Assembly: GCA_019038745.1 (NCBI GenBank)
Contig: JAHOYV010000022.1
Location: 62,001 to 126,000 of the forward strand
Length of the DNA stretch: 64,000 nt
From: Gemmatimonadales bacterium
GTDB taxonomy: Bacteria; Krumholzibacteriota; Krumholzibacteriia; LZORAL124-64-63
Reading direction: 5' to 3'
The notes beneath the pieces are model-generated. The model saw only the letters and a program-made list of their open reading frames with translations. It ran no database searches and was not told the origin of the DNA. The translations under genes and the position numbers were made by a program. Numbering within the stretch: position 1 is the stretch's first letter; each line of letters opens with the position of its first letter. Shown piece by piece: positions 9,842 to 18,152 of the stretch.

Positions 9842-11452
9842 TCAATCTCCAGGGTCCGGGATGGCGATCTTGTCCGCTCCGGCCTTCTTCAGACTATCCA
9901 GGACCTGTACGAACGCTCCGTACTTCGTGTCCGGATCGGTGTGAAGGATCACGATCCGCCGCTCGTCTTTCGCCAGCAACTTGCGAATCTGTTCGGAAAC
10001 GTGAGCGCCGGCCGTTTTCTTGCCGCGTACCTGGACGACACCCTTGTTGTCCACCTTCACACGGATCACCTTCTCTTCGGGCATGGTTTTCAGCCTCTTA
10101 CGCGCCTCATCCGGGGGCAGGACCAATGGTATGGCTTCACCCAGTTCGCCGCTGTAAATGACCTTGAGCATCCCCATATCACGCAGATCTTTCTGGATGC
10201 TGTGGAGCTGTTTCATGGAAATCCCGCCATCACCGTCGATGTTGATGATCGCCTTGGGGCCTTTCTTGGAGACAGCATTCTTGACGGCCTTTTTGAACCC
10301 CTTCGGGGTGACCGCTTGACCGTCGACCAGGAGTCCTTTGCCGCCGGTGATGGCCACCCTGACCGAAAGCGGAGGCGGTGGGGGCAGGTCCTTGACCGCC
10401 TTTACCCCGGCCTCTGTTTGGGCTGTTGGCGGTGGTGGGCTTTTCTTGGGCTTGGGTTTTCCGCCGTATACCATCGATAAGGGCAAGGCTGTAAATAACA
10501 GAACAGCCAGTACCAGGACGATTTGGTTTTTCGTTACCTTCTTCACAACACCCTCCTTGACTTGATAGGCCACTCGGTCCAAAAGCTCACCTTGGCGCCG
10601 GGCAAGGGTAGATGCCGACGCGGTGGCCTGGGGCATGTCCAGAACCGACTCGGCCAGGGAACACAGGAAACGCGAATAGTTCAGCCGCGCTTGTGGATCA
10701 CTCGTCACTGAAGCATCGTCGCAGGCCATCTCACGATACATACGCAGGCGTTTGACCAGCCAGGTTACCGGCGGCAGGAAGAAAAACAATGCCCCTGCGA
10801 AGATCTCCAGGACCTGGACCAAGCCATCACGACGATGAACGTGCGCCAACTCGTGCAGCAAAACCGCCTGCCGGTCCGACGTGGGCCAATCGTCCCAGGA
10901 GAGGGGAACAAATATTCGCCGGGGCCGGATACCCATCGTCAACGGCAGGTAGATTCGCTCCGATCGCCAAACGCTCAGTCCACTTTGTCTCACTTCGGCC
11001 GGGATCTCCGCATCATCAATCCGCTCGGCTCCCTGGACGTTCATCGCCAACTCTATGGTCTGTACCAGACCAATGCCGAGCCGAGTAAGCGCCACGCTGG
11101 CCCAGATCATCATCAACAAGGCGACAGGAGTGAACCCGCCGGTTACCCCCGCGGTGAAGCTACCCTCGACCGTGCCCAGGTCAGCGAAAGGAAAGAGCAG
11201 GGACGAAATGGGGTTGACTACTTGATCGGCCGGTTTTGAGTCCAACCATTCCAGCCATCCCAGCGGCAGGAAGGGTGGGATGGCCAGCTTGACCACTCCC
11301 AGAGTAGCGACCAGGGACAGGATGCGAGCCGGAGCTCGACGCAATACCCTCAGAATCACAAAGACCAGAGCCAGGAATAACGAATTTTGGATCACGGCCA
11401 GCAGGAAATAGGGTCCCCAGGACCCTGCCCATTCATTCAGCAGAGTGACCAT
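9842..11452 (-). CDS. M56 (BlaR1-type) membrane metallopeptidase with C-terminal ExbD/TolR-like region(s)
   Basis: LLHELAHVHRRDGLVQ and MACDDASVTS motifs of M56; Pro-rich linker; C-terminal KVDNKGVVQVRGKKTAGAHVSEQIRKLLAKDERRIVILHTDPDTKYGAFVQVLDSLKKAGADKIAI matches the ExbD/TolR periplasmic pattern. Confidence 0.8.
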   Translation of the reverse strand: MVTLLNEWAGSWGPYFLLAVIQNSLFLALVFVILRVLRRAPARILSLVATLGVVKLAIPPFLPLGWLEWLDSKPADQVVNPISSLLFPFADLGTVEGSFTAGVTGGFTPVALLMMIWASVALTRLGIGLVQTIELAMNVQGAERIDDAEIPAEVRQSGLSVWRSERIYLPLTMGIRPRRIFVPLSWDDWPTSDRQAVLLHELAHVHRRDGLVQVLEIFAGALFFFLPPVTWLVKRLRMYREMACDDASVTSDPQARLNYSRFLCSLAESVLDMPQATASASTLARRQGELLDRVAYQVKEGVVKKVTKNQIVLVLAVLLFTALPLSMVYGGKPKPKKSPPPPTAQTEAGVKAVKDLPPPPPLSVRVAITGGKGLLVDGQAVTPKGFKKAVKNAVSKKGPKAIINIDGDGGISMKQLHSIQKDLRDMGMLKVIYSGELGEAIPLVLPPDEARKRLKTMPEEKVIRVKVDNKGVVQVRGKKTAGAHVSEQIRKLLAKDERRIVILHTDPDTKYGAFVQVLDSLKKAGADKIAIPDPGD

Positions 11453-11846
11453 TGGATTCTCCCTTCAGCTCATCTTCCCGCTGGGCAAGAAGCGCGCGGA
11501 TTTCCGCCAGATCATTCAAATCGAAATCATCGAGGGACATCAAGGTGCTGGCTACTGCGGCAATCGACCCGGAAAAAATCCCCTCCACAACTCTGGATAT
11601 CTCGCTCCGGGAGATGTCATCCCGCGAGAGAGTGGGAGTGTAGAAGTTGACCAAGCCGATTTTCCGCCGACTGAGCAACTTCTTCTTTTCCAGGATATTC
11701 ATCACCGTTTGGATGGTCGTGTAGGCCTTGCCGCCATTGGGATGAAGGTGTTCCAGGACGTCCCGAACCGTTATCGGATCGGCCAGATCCCAGACTGTCT
11801 GCATGACTTCCCACTCAACCGGCGTCAATTTGGATTTGTTGGACAT
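11433..11846 (-). CDS. BlaI/MecI/CopY family transcriptional repressor
   Basis: LTPVEWEVMQTVWDLADPITVRDVLEHLHPNGGKAYTTIQTVMNILEKKKLLSRRK winged helix; overlaps the M56 gene by 20 nt. Confidence 0.93.
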   Translation of the reverse strand: MSNKSKLTPVEWEVMQTVWDLADPITVRDVLEHLHPNGGKAYTTIQTVMNILEKKKLLSRRKIGLVNFYTPTLSRDDISRSEISRVVEGIFSGSIAAVASTLMSLDDFDLNDLAEIRALLAQREDELKGESNGHSAE

Positions 11847-11872
11847 GGCACCTCCGTACTGTTTCGGCGAGC

Positions 11873-11888
11873 TACTAATTTCATAGTA
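11873..11888. promoter_or_regulatory. Candidate BlaI-type operator palindrome
   Basis: TACTA-atttca-TAGTA inverted repeat 27 nt upstream of the blaI-like ATG. Confidence 0.4.
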
Positions 11889-12027
11889 ACGCTACGGCAA
11901 AAGTAGGTGAGTGTCAACCACCTCAAAAAATATTTTTTGGGTATTTCCCAGTCGAACTCAGGTAGGATTGATTTTTTCATCAGTCAAAAGAATATTGGAA
12001 TTGCCTCGCGCCAAGGGAGTCATCTGG

Positions 12028-12453
12028 ATGAAACCACAACTATTTGCCTTGTTGACCGCCGTTGCCTGGGGAGTTGGGGGTTACTTCGAAAAGCGTGGTC
12101 TCCACCTGGGGAATCTTCCTCCACAGTTGGGCATTACTATCCGGACAGCGGTGGCTCTTGTCATTTTGGGGCTGGTCAGCGCCCCGCAGTGGAAAGCCGT
12201 CACGCAGGCTGGCCCGCGCTCAATCATTTACCTGGTTGTCGGTGGGGGTGTGGTGGCCGGGTCACTTGGCATGCTCTGCTTCTACACCGCGCTCAAGGGA
12301 GCTCCGTTGAGCCGGGTGATGCCCATCGCTTTCACGTCGCCGCTCTTTGGAGCCCTGTTGGCCATGACCCTGGGCGGCGAACCCCTGACTCTCAAGGCGG
12401 GTCTGGGGATGTTGATGACCGTGGGGGGAATCATATTGCTTACGTTGGGGTAG
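12028..12453 (+). CDS. Half-size EamA/DMT-type transporter (about 141 aa)
   Basis: Hydrophobic, EamA-like: ALLTAVAWGVGGYFEKRGLHLG...FTSPLFGALLAMTLGGEPLTLKAGLGMLMTVGGIILLTLG. Start trimmed to the internal ATG. Confidence 0.7.
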   Translation: MKPQLFALLTAVAWGVGGYFEKRGLHLGNLPPQLGITIRTAVALVILGLVSAPQWKAVTQAGPRSIIYLVVGGGVVAGSLGMLCFYTALKGAPLSRVMPIAFTSPLFGALLAMTLGGEPLTLKAGLGMLMTVGGIILLTLG

Positions 12454-12476
12454 ATCGCCAAGAATAAAAGGCCCGA

Positions 12477-14036
12477 TCAGTGGAAAACAACGTGAGTAGT
12501 GATGAGAAGCGCACCCAGCAGCAGACCCAGCCAACCTGCACCAGGACATGAGATTCGTACCAGTGGTGGATGGGGAATCCGCCAACCATTTCGGATAACC
12601 GTGGGGCCCGCCACGACCACGAAACCGGTCAGAATGACAACGCTGGTCAGGATCAGATAAGGCGTTTCGGCGAATATCAATTGCACGGCCATGGTCAAGG
12701 GTATGGTGAACAGCAGGCCGCCCAGGACCAGCTTGCGGGGCGGGTTGTACAGGAAGACGGCGGCCGCCACGAGGATCACGAATCCGTTCTTTATGAAATA
12801 GCTCGTTTTCTTGAAGAAGGGATCCAGCGGAAATTCCGGGTTGGCCAGCTTGATGTAGGCGAAAATGAAGCCGAAGAAGATGCCCAGCATCAGTGTGACC
12901 ACGATCGACTTGCGGCCCATGGCCACGACCTGTGCGTCGGTGGCATCGGGGGCGATTCGACCCTTGTAGAAATCGATCGACCATAGGGTTGAGATCGAGT
13001 TGAAGATCGAATCAACGCTGCTCATCAGTGAAGCGAACAGGCCGCACAGCACCAATCCCTTCACGCCGGGAGCGAGCAGGATCTCAACAATCCTGATATA
13101 GGCCTGATCCGGATCCTCGAGCTGGTTTCCCTTGCCCAGAATCCCGACCAAGGCGATGCCGGGCAGAACCAGCATGCCGGCGGTGATGAATTTGAAGAAG
13201 CCGCCGGCCAACAGTCCGATTTGGGCGTCCCGCAGGCTGCGAGCGGCCAGGGAGCGCTGCAGGATGACTTGGTTGCATCCCCAGTACTGCAGGTTCAGGA
13301 GGTTCATCGCCACGATTCCCAGCCAAGGAAGTTGCTGGTGCGAGTTGGGCAGATGCAGGTGCAGTTTGTCGCCGGCGACCCGTTGCAACTCGGAGAATCC
13401 GCCCACCCTGTCCAGGGCCAGGTAGGCCACGGTCAGGCCGCCGCCCAGTAATAAAATGAACTGTATGATATCCGTCTTGACCACGGCGCCCAGTCCGCCG
13501 AAGTAGGTGTAGAGGGCGGAGAAGGCTCCCAGCAGCACAATAATCGCGCAGATGTGGGTGGCCGGGTTGCCGCCGACCAAAGCCTGTATCTGGTCCCCGA
13601 ACAAAACTTCCAGCGAGTATCCTCCCCAGAAGAGGGTTCCGCCGAGATAGAGAGTGCCGTAAAGGAACATGGTAAGGGCGGAGTAGGACAGGGCCACGGT
13701 GGTCCCGAATTTCTGCTCGAAGAACTGGGTGATGGTAACCACTTTGGCGCGCAGGTAAAGCGGGACGAAGATGAACGCGGCCATCAGCAGGCCGAACACC
13801 GCGTTCAACTCGAAGTTTGCCTGGGCCAAACCAAAGGCGTAGGCCGATCCGATGACGGCCAGGAAGTGTCCTGCATGAAGGTTGGTGGCTATGGTCGAGG
13901 CGGCGATCGAGTACCACTTCAGGTTGCGTCCGCAGACGAAGTATTCTTCGGCGCTGACGGCCTTGGTCAACCGGGCCCGGATCGCCACGAACATGATCAG
14001 TGCGAAGTACCCCAGGATGATCGCCGCGTCCAGCAT
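12477..14036 (-). CDS. Sodium:solute symporter (SSS family)
   Basis: Many TM helices; EEYFVCGRNLKWYSIAASTIATNLHAGHFLAVIGSAYAFGLAQANFE, SSVDSIFNSISTLWSIDFYK. Confidence 0.88.
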   Translation of the reverse strand: MLDAAIILGYFALIMFVAIRARLTKAVSAEEYFVCGRNLKWYSIAASTIATNLHAGHFLAVIGSAYAFGLAQANFELNAVFGLLMAAFIFVPLYLRAKVVTITQFFEQKFGTTVALSYSALTMFLYGTLYLGGTLFWGGYSLEVLFGDQIQALVGGNPATHICAIIVLLGAFSALYTYFGGLGAVVKTDIIQFILLLGGGLTVAYLALDRVGGFSELQRVAGDKLHLHLPNSHQQLPWLGIVAMNLLNLQYWGCNQVILQRSLAARSLRDAQIGLLAGGFFKFITAGMLVLPGIALVGILGKGNQLEDPDQAYIRIVEILLAPGVKGLVLCGLFASLMSSVDSIFNSISTLWSIDFYKGRIAPDATDAQVVAMGRKSIVVTLMLGIFFGFIFAYIKLANPEFPLDPFFKKTSYFIKNGFVILVAAAVFLYNPPRKLVLGGLLFTIPLTMAVQLIFAETPYLILTSVVILTGFVVVAGPTVIRNGWRIPHPPLVRISCPGAGWLGLLLGALLITTHVVFH

Positions 14037-14040
14037 GTGG

Positions 14041-15084
14041 TTACGGTTTCCCGAAGGTGCAGATGGGGAAAGTACACTCCGGGCACTGAAGACATAGACC
14101 ACCGTGTCCCATGCTGGAAATTTCCGCGGGAGTGATGCAGTCTCCGGCCAGCAACCGGGGCAGGAAGATGTCCAAGGCGGTGGTCTGGTGGAAGATGGCG
14201 GCGGCCGGCACGGCGCAAACCGGTATCCCTGCCCGGTAGCCTATGGTGAAGTTGTTGCCCGGTTGGATGGGAGCGCCTTTGGTCAGGATTTTCACCCCCG
14301 CATCAACCATGCCGCCAACGGTCACATCGTCCGGGTCAACGGAGGTTCCTCCCGTAACGAAGACCAAGTCGCACGCTTCGGCTGTTCGGGACACGGCGGC
14401 TGATATTTTTTCCCGGTCGTCGGGCAGGATCTCGGAAGAAATAACCCGGACCCCGAATGGAGACAGGATGTAGGTAAGCCGGGGAACAAACCCGTCGGTG
14501 ATTCGCCCCTCGAAAACTTCGTTGCCGGTTACCACCACGCCGGCTGTTTTAACGCGGTACGGCATTACCTGCAACAACGGGGTGTCCAGGATTTCCATCA
14601 CCCTGTCGATGATTTTCCGTTCACAGGTAAGGGGGATGATCCGAAACGCGGCAACGGTTCTTCCCTTATCAACGGGGAAGTTGTCTGGGATTGTGGGAAA
14701 GGAAGGAATGGCCAGGGAGTTAATCAGTAGCTGGCGATCCTTATCCACCTTGAATAATCCGGAACACGTGGCCCGGAAGTTGATTTTTCCTTCGCTGGGT
14801 TCTGGATCATGCTCGATGCCAAGGCCCGCCGCCAAGGGAGCGACGGTAAGTGCGGCATCGTCCTCGTGTACGCTTTTACCTGGGCCAAGGGCCGAGTCCC
14901 GGTCGCAGTCCTCGTCGATGAAGATTTCGTTTTTTCCCAGATCCTTCAGCCGTGCCACGTCTTCGGCACAGATCACGTGGCCTCTGCGGAATGCCCGGCG
15001 TTTAATCCTCCGTTCAGCGGAAATTTCCGTGACATCATGGGCCAGGACCAACCCGATGGCCTGCTCGACGGGAACCTTACGCAT
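14041..15084 (-). CDS. Molybdopterin-binding (MoeA/MogA-like) protein with C-terminal Cys cluster
   Basis: VPVEQAIGLVLAHDVTEI, VVVTGNEVFEGRITD, VFVTGGTSVDPDDVT; C-terminus CLQCPECTFPICTFGK. Confidence 0.82.
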   Translation of the reverse strand: MRKVPVEQAIGLVLAHDVTEISAERRIKRRAFRRGHVICAEDVARLKDLGKNEIFIDEDCDRDSALGPGKSVHEDDAALTVAPLAAGLGIEHDPEPSEGKINFRATCSGLFKVDKDRQLLINSLAIPSFPTIPDNFPVDKGRTVAAFRIIPLTCERKIIDRVMEILDTPLLQVMPYRVKTAGVVVTGNEVFEGRITDGFVPRLTYILSPFGVRVISSEILPDDREKISAAVSRTAEACDLVFVTGGTSVDPDDVTVGGMVDAGVKILTKGAPIQPGNNFTIGYRAGIPVCAVPAAAIFHQTTALDIFLPRLLAGDCITPAEISSMGHGGLCLQCPECTFPICTFGKP

Positions 15085-15574
15085 GGTCCGTCCCCGCCAT
15101 GGGGAAAACATCTGATTTTCCTGCCGTCGCCTCCCTTTCCGCCAGGGCCCGCACCGGATCTCCGGGGCGCAAGATTCCTCCCCGGATCACGCGGCAAAAA
15201 ATCCCTTCCCGGGGCATGACGCAATCACCGGTTATTTCCCTGATGGCGCAGCCGCTATGGCACTCCTTGCCAATTTGGGTGATCTCCAGAATTATCTCAT
15301 CGCCTAGTTCGAGTCGTTTGCCGATGCCCAGGGCCAACAGGTCGATTCCTTTTGTAACTATATTTTCGGCGAAGGCTCCATCAGCCAATTCAGGAAGGAT
15401 TCGGCGAATCTTCTGGATGCTCTCGTCGGCCAAAAGGGAGACTTGCCGGTGCCACGGACCGGCATGGGCGTCACCCTCAAGACCGTGCGCTTCCACGAAG
15501 TGGCCCTGTGCAACCGGCTCCTTGATCTCGCCTTTGTTCCTGCTGATGCATATGGCTTGGACTTTGCCGGGCAT
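15077..15574 (-). CDS. MOSC domain-containing protein
   Basis: GLEGDAHAGPWHRQVSLLADES, GAFAENIVTKGIDLLALGIGKRLELGDEIILEITQIGKECHSGC. Confidence 0.85.
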   Translation of the reverse strand: MPGKVQAICISRNKGEIKEPVAQGHFVEAHGLEGDAHAGPWHRQVSLLADESIQKIRRILPELADGAFAENIVTKGIDLLALGIGKRLELGDEIILEITQIGKECHSGCAIREITGDCVMPREGIFCRVIRGGILRPGDPVRALAEREATAGKSDVFPMAGTDHA

Positions 15575-15686
15575 GCCGGGCCCTCCTTGTAATCGAAATT
15601 GTCGGTTTCTCCAAAGCGTCGCCAGTGAGGCGAAATTACTGATTCGAACAGTCGACAGGATACAATAGGAATGCCCGGAATTACAA

Positions 15687-15720
15687 GTGCCCCGGTTTCC
15701 TTCAAGGAAAACCGGGGCAC
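15687..15720 (-). terminator. Strong stem-loop, candidate terminator
   Basis: gtgccccggtttcc-ttcaa-ggaaaaccggggcac hairpin just downstream of the minus-strand gene ending at 15750. Confidence 0.5.
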
Positions 15721-15749
15721 GAAGTGATCATCTGAAGCAGTGTACCGGA

Positions 15750-16436
15750 CTATTTTTGCTTGATACGGCCCAGGCCCGAAACCCGGGTTTTCTTGTTTTC
15801 AGGATCCCCGTAGTAGGTCAGGTTCCCCACACCGGAGACACGTCCATTTATTGAATCGGAGGCGTAAACCTTGGCGTTACCAGCCCCTGAGATGGAGATT
15901 TCGACGTCCTTGGCTCTCAGTTCCCTCGTGTTTACATCGCCGGCGCCGGAGAGACGGACATCAAGATCATCGACTTCTCCATCCATGGTCAGGTTTCCCG
16001 CTCCGCTCAAGTTGAAGGAGAACGAGGATCCCCTGAAATCGGAAATATCAATATCACCCGCTCCGTGGAGGTCAATGGCTTCCAGTGAGGGGGTCACGAT
16101 CTCGATAAGGCAGTCCGAATCGGGCCTGACACTCTCATCCCAATCCAAATCCAGAGTGCCCCTGTGGACCTCGACTACCAGAATATCCCAGAGGTTGTCA
16201 TCAATCGTAATCTTCAACTCCTGCTTTTTTCCGAAGCTGATCTCCACGTCGAAGGCGCCGCGAAGGTCCACTCGATCAAATTCAGCCACGTCCATTTTCC
16301 GGGTTTCCATTTCCCCTGATCCCTTGATGCCCCTATTGACGGAAATCTTGCCGAATTTGAAGGCCATGGCGGGGCCGCACAGCAGGATCATGAGGATGGC
16401 GATGGCCGCGATTGTTTTTTGTTGACGATGGCGCAT
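15750..16436 (-). CDS. DUF2807 (head GIN) putative auto-adhesin-like protein
   Basis: Signal peptide; repetitive LSGAGNLTMDGEVDDLDVRLSGAGDVNTRELRAKDVEISISGAGNAKVYASDSINGRVSGVGNLTYYG. Confidence 0.85.
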   Translation of the reverse strand: MRHRQQKTIAAIAILMILLCGPAMAFKFGKISVNRGIKGSGEMETRKMDVAEFDRVDLRGAFDVEISFGKKQELKITIDDNLWDILVVEVHRGTLDLDWDESVRPDSDCLIEIVTPSLEAIDLHGAGDIDISDFRGSSFSFNLSGAGNLTMDGEVDDLDVRLSGAGDVNTRELRAKDVEISISGAGNAKVYASDSINGRVSGVGNLTYYGDPENKKTRVSGLGRIKQK

Positions 16437-16723
16437 GGAAACCCTCCCGGGCTGATTGGTCTCGAATTAATTTTCATTTTTGCATCGGGGTTGTCTATAA
16501 GACGAGGCAGGTGCCGGAAAGGTTTAATTTTTTTTTGGCAATCTTAACCTGGCCGATTTCCGGCGTCATGATATCACCGAATCCTCGATGAACTCACATG
16601 AACAGCCCCGCAAAAAGTTTTCACTATAACGGTTCTTGCATCGAACCAACCCGCGTTCCACCTTTGACTCATCAAAATCGACCAAATGAGTCTCGGAACT
16701 CGAGCATCAAGAAGGACGCTGTC

Positions 16724-17350
16724 ATGAAGGTGAGCGAACTGACCGACGATGACCGGGTATGGGTCAAGGAACGGACGGAACTCCTTTTCGGCGGTGACTT
16801 CGTGGTCTCCCGCCAGGAAGTCCATGATCCGCACAAGTTGCCCGGATTTATTGCTGTTGAAGGAAACGAACGAGTCGGCTTGGCCACATTCAATATCAAC
16901 GGAGACGAGTGCGAACTGGTGACCATCGATTCCCTGTGCCAGTTCATGGGCATCGGATCCGAGCTGTTGGACAAGGTCGAAGAGACCGCTCTGGCCGCGG
17001 GCTGTAAAAACATCTGGGCAATCACCACCAATGACAATCTTGACGCCCAGCGTTTCTTCCAGAAACGGGGCTTTGTTATCTCTTCCTTTCGTATCGGGGG
17101 CATGACCAAGATCCGGCTACTGAAACCCAGTATTCCGCGCATCGGCTACTATGGGCTTCCTATTCGGGACGAGATCGAGTTGGCCAAGCCGCTGACCATC
17201 CGGACCGGTTTGGGGCTTGAGTCGTCTGATGAGGAAACTGAGAATTCTTCAAGGGATGGGGAACTCCCGGATTCCTTCGCCGGCCTTTTCACCACCGGCA
17301 AGGTCATCGGCGGATTTACTTCCAGGAAAGGCGCGGGCAAAAGCGTCTAG
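16724..17350 (+). CDS. GNAT family N-acetyltransferase
   Basis: VTIDSLCQFMGIGSELLDKVEETALAAGCKNIWAITTNDNLDAQRFFQKRGF. Start trimmed to MKVSEL. Confidence 0.82.
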   Translation: MKVSELTDDDRVWVKERTELLFGGDFVVSRQEVHDPHKLPGFIAVEGNERVGLATFNINGDECELVTIDSLCQFMGIGSELLDKVEETALAAGCKNIWAITTNDNLDAQRFFQKRGFVISSFRIGGMTKIRLLKPSIPRIGYYGLPIRDEIELAKPLTIRTGLGLESSDEETENSSRDGELPDSFAGLFTTGKVIGGFTSRKGAGKSV

Positions 17351-17380
17351 AGGTTTCGGTTTCCCCCTCCGAGGTAATCC

Positions 17381-18094
17381 ATGAAGCGTGATCTCCCGAA
17401 TTTACGGAGTATTAGAAATTTGAACAGTTTCCGCCTGAGAACCGCATTCTTTATCCTGGCCCTGATTGCAACCTTGGCTCCCGCTCTGATTTTGGCCCAG
17501 ATCCAGGCTGGATCCGGTAATGTCCAACCGGCCTCTTCTCCTGCTGATCGGGAAAACACGGAGCCGCTGTCCGCCTACCGGGTTGGGATGCGGGTGTATG
17601 AATCCGAGCGGGGGCGGCAACTCCTGGGTGAAGTGATCCCCGCGGATTTCGATCATTTTCTGCCCGGCTGGTCCATTGAACAAGGCGACTACCAACCAGT
17701 TGCCGAGGACCTGGCAGTACTGGCCGCCGTATCCGAACCATTGGAAATAATCTGCGTGTTGGGAACCTGGTGCAGCGACTCCGAACGGGAGGTGCCACGC
17801 TTTTGGAAAACCCTGCAGGAATCGGACAACCCAAACCTTGTCTTGACCCACTTCGCGGTCGGTCGCGCGTCCGACGAGACAGCCCGCAGCCTGATGGTCG
17901 AAATCGGGTTCGACGAAAGCCTCCGCGACGTCTACAATGTAGAACTTGTCCCAACGTTTATCTTTTTTCGGGGGGACAGGGAACTGGGCCGCATTGTCGA
18001 GACTCCCGTCGGCACCCTGGAACAGGATGCTGCGGAAATCCTGAAGGCGGAATTCAGTGTTTCGGGGGAATTGAAGAATCCAGATTGGCGCTGA
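17381..18094 (+). CDS. Secreted thioredoxin-fold protein with single Cys (TWCSDSEREVPRF)
   Basis: Signal peptide; IICVLGTWCSDSEREVPRFWKTLQE, LVPTFIFFRGDRELGRIVETP (cis-Pro segment). Confidence 0.72.
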   Translation: MKRDLPNLRSIRNLNSFRLRTAFFILALIATLAPALILAQIQAGSGNVQPASSPADRENTEPLSAYRVGMRVYESERGRQLLGEVIPADFDHFLPGWSIEQGDYQPVAEDLAVLAAVSEPLEIICVLGTWCSDSEREVPRFWKTLQESDNPNLVLTHFAVGRASDETARSLMVEIGFDESLRDVYNVELVPTFIFFRGDRELGRIVETPVGTLEQDAAEILKAEFSVSGELKNPDWR

Positions 18095-18152
18095 TTCCTG
18101 AGCACGGCTGATCCCGGTCCACAAACAAATGCACCAGCAAATGGAGGCTGAT

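Noticed and set aside
13084-13917. 277-aa minus-strand ORF
   Set aside because: Out-of-frame shadow within the SSS transporter.
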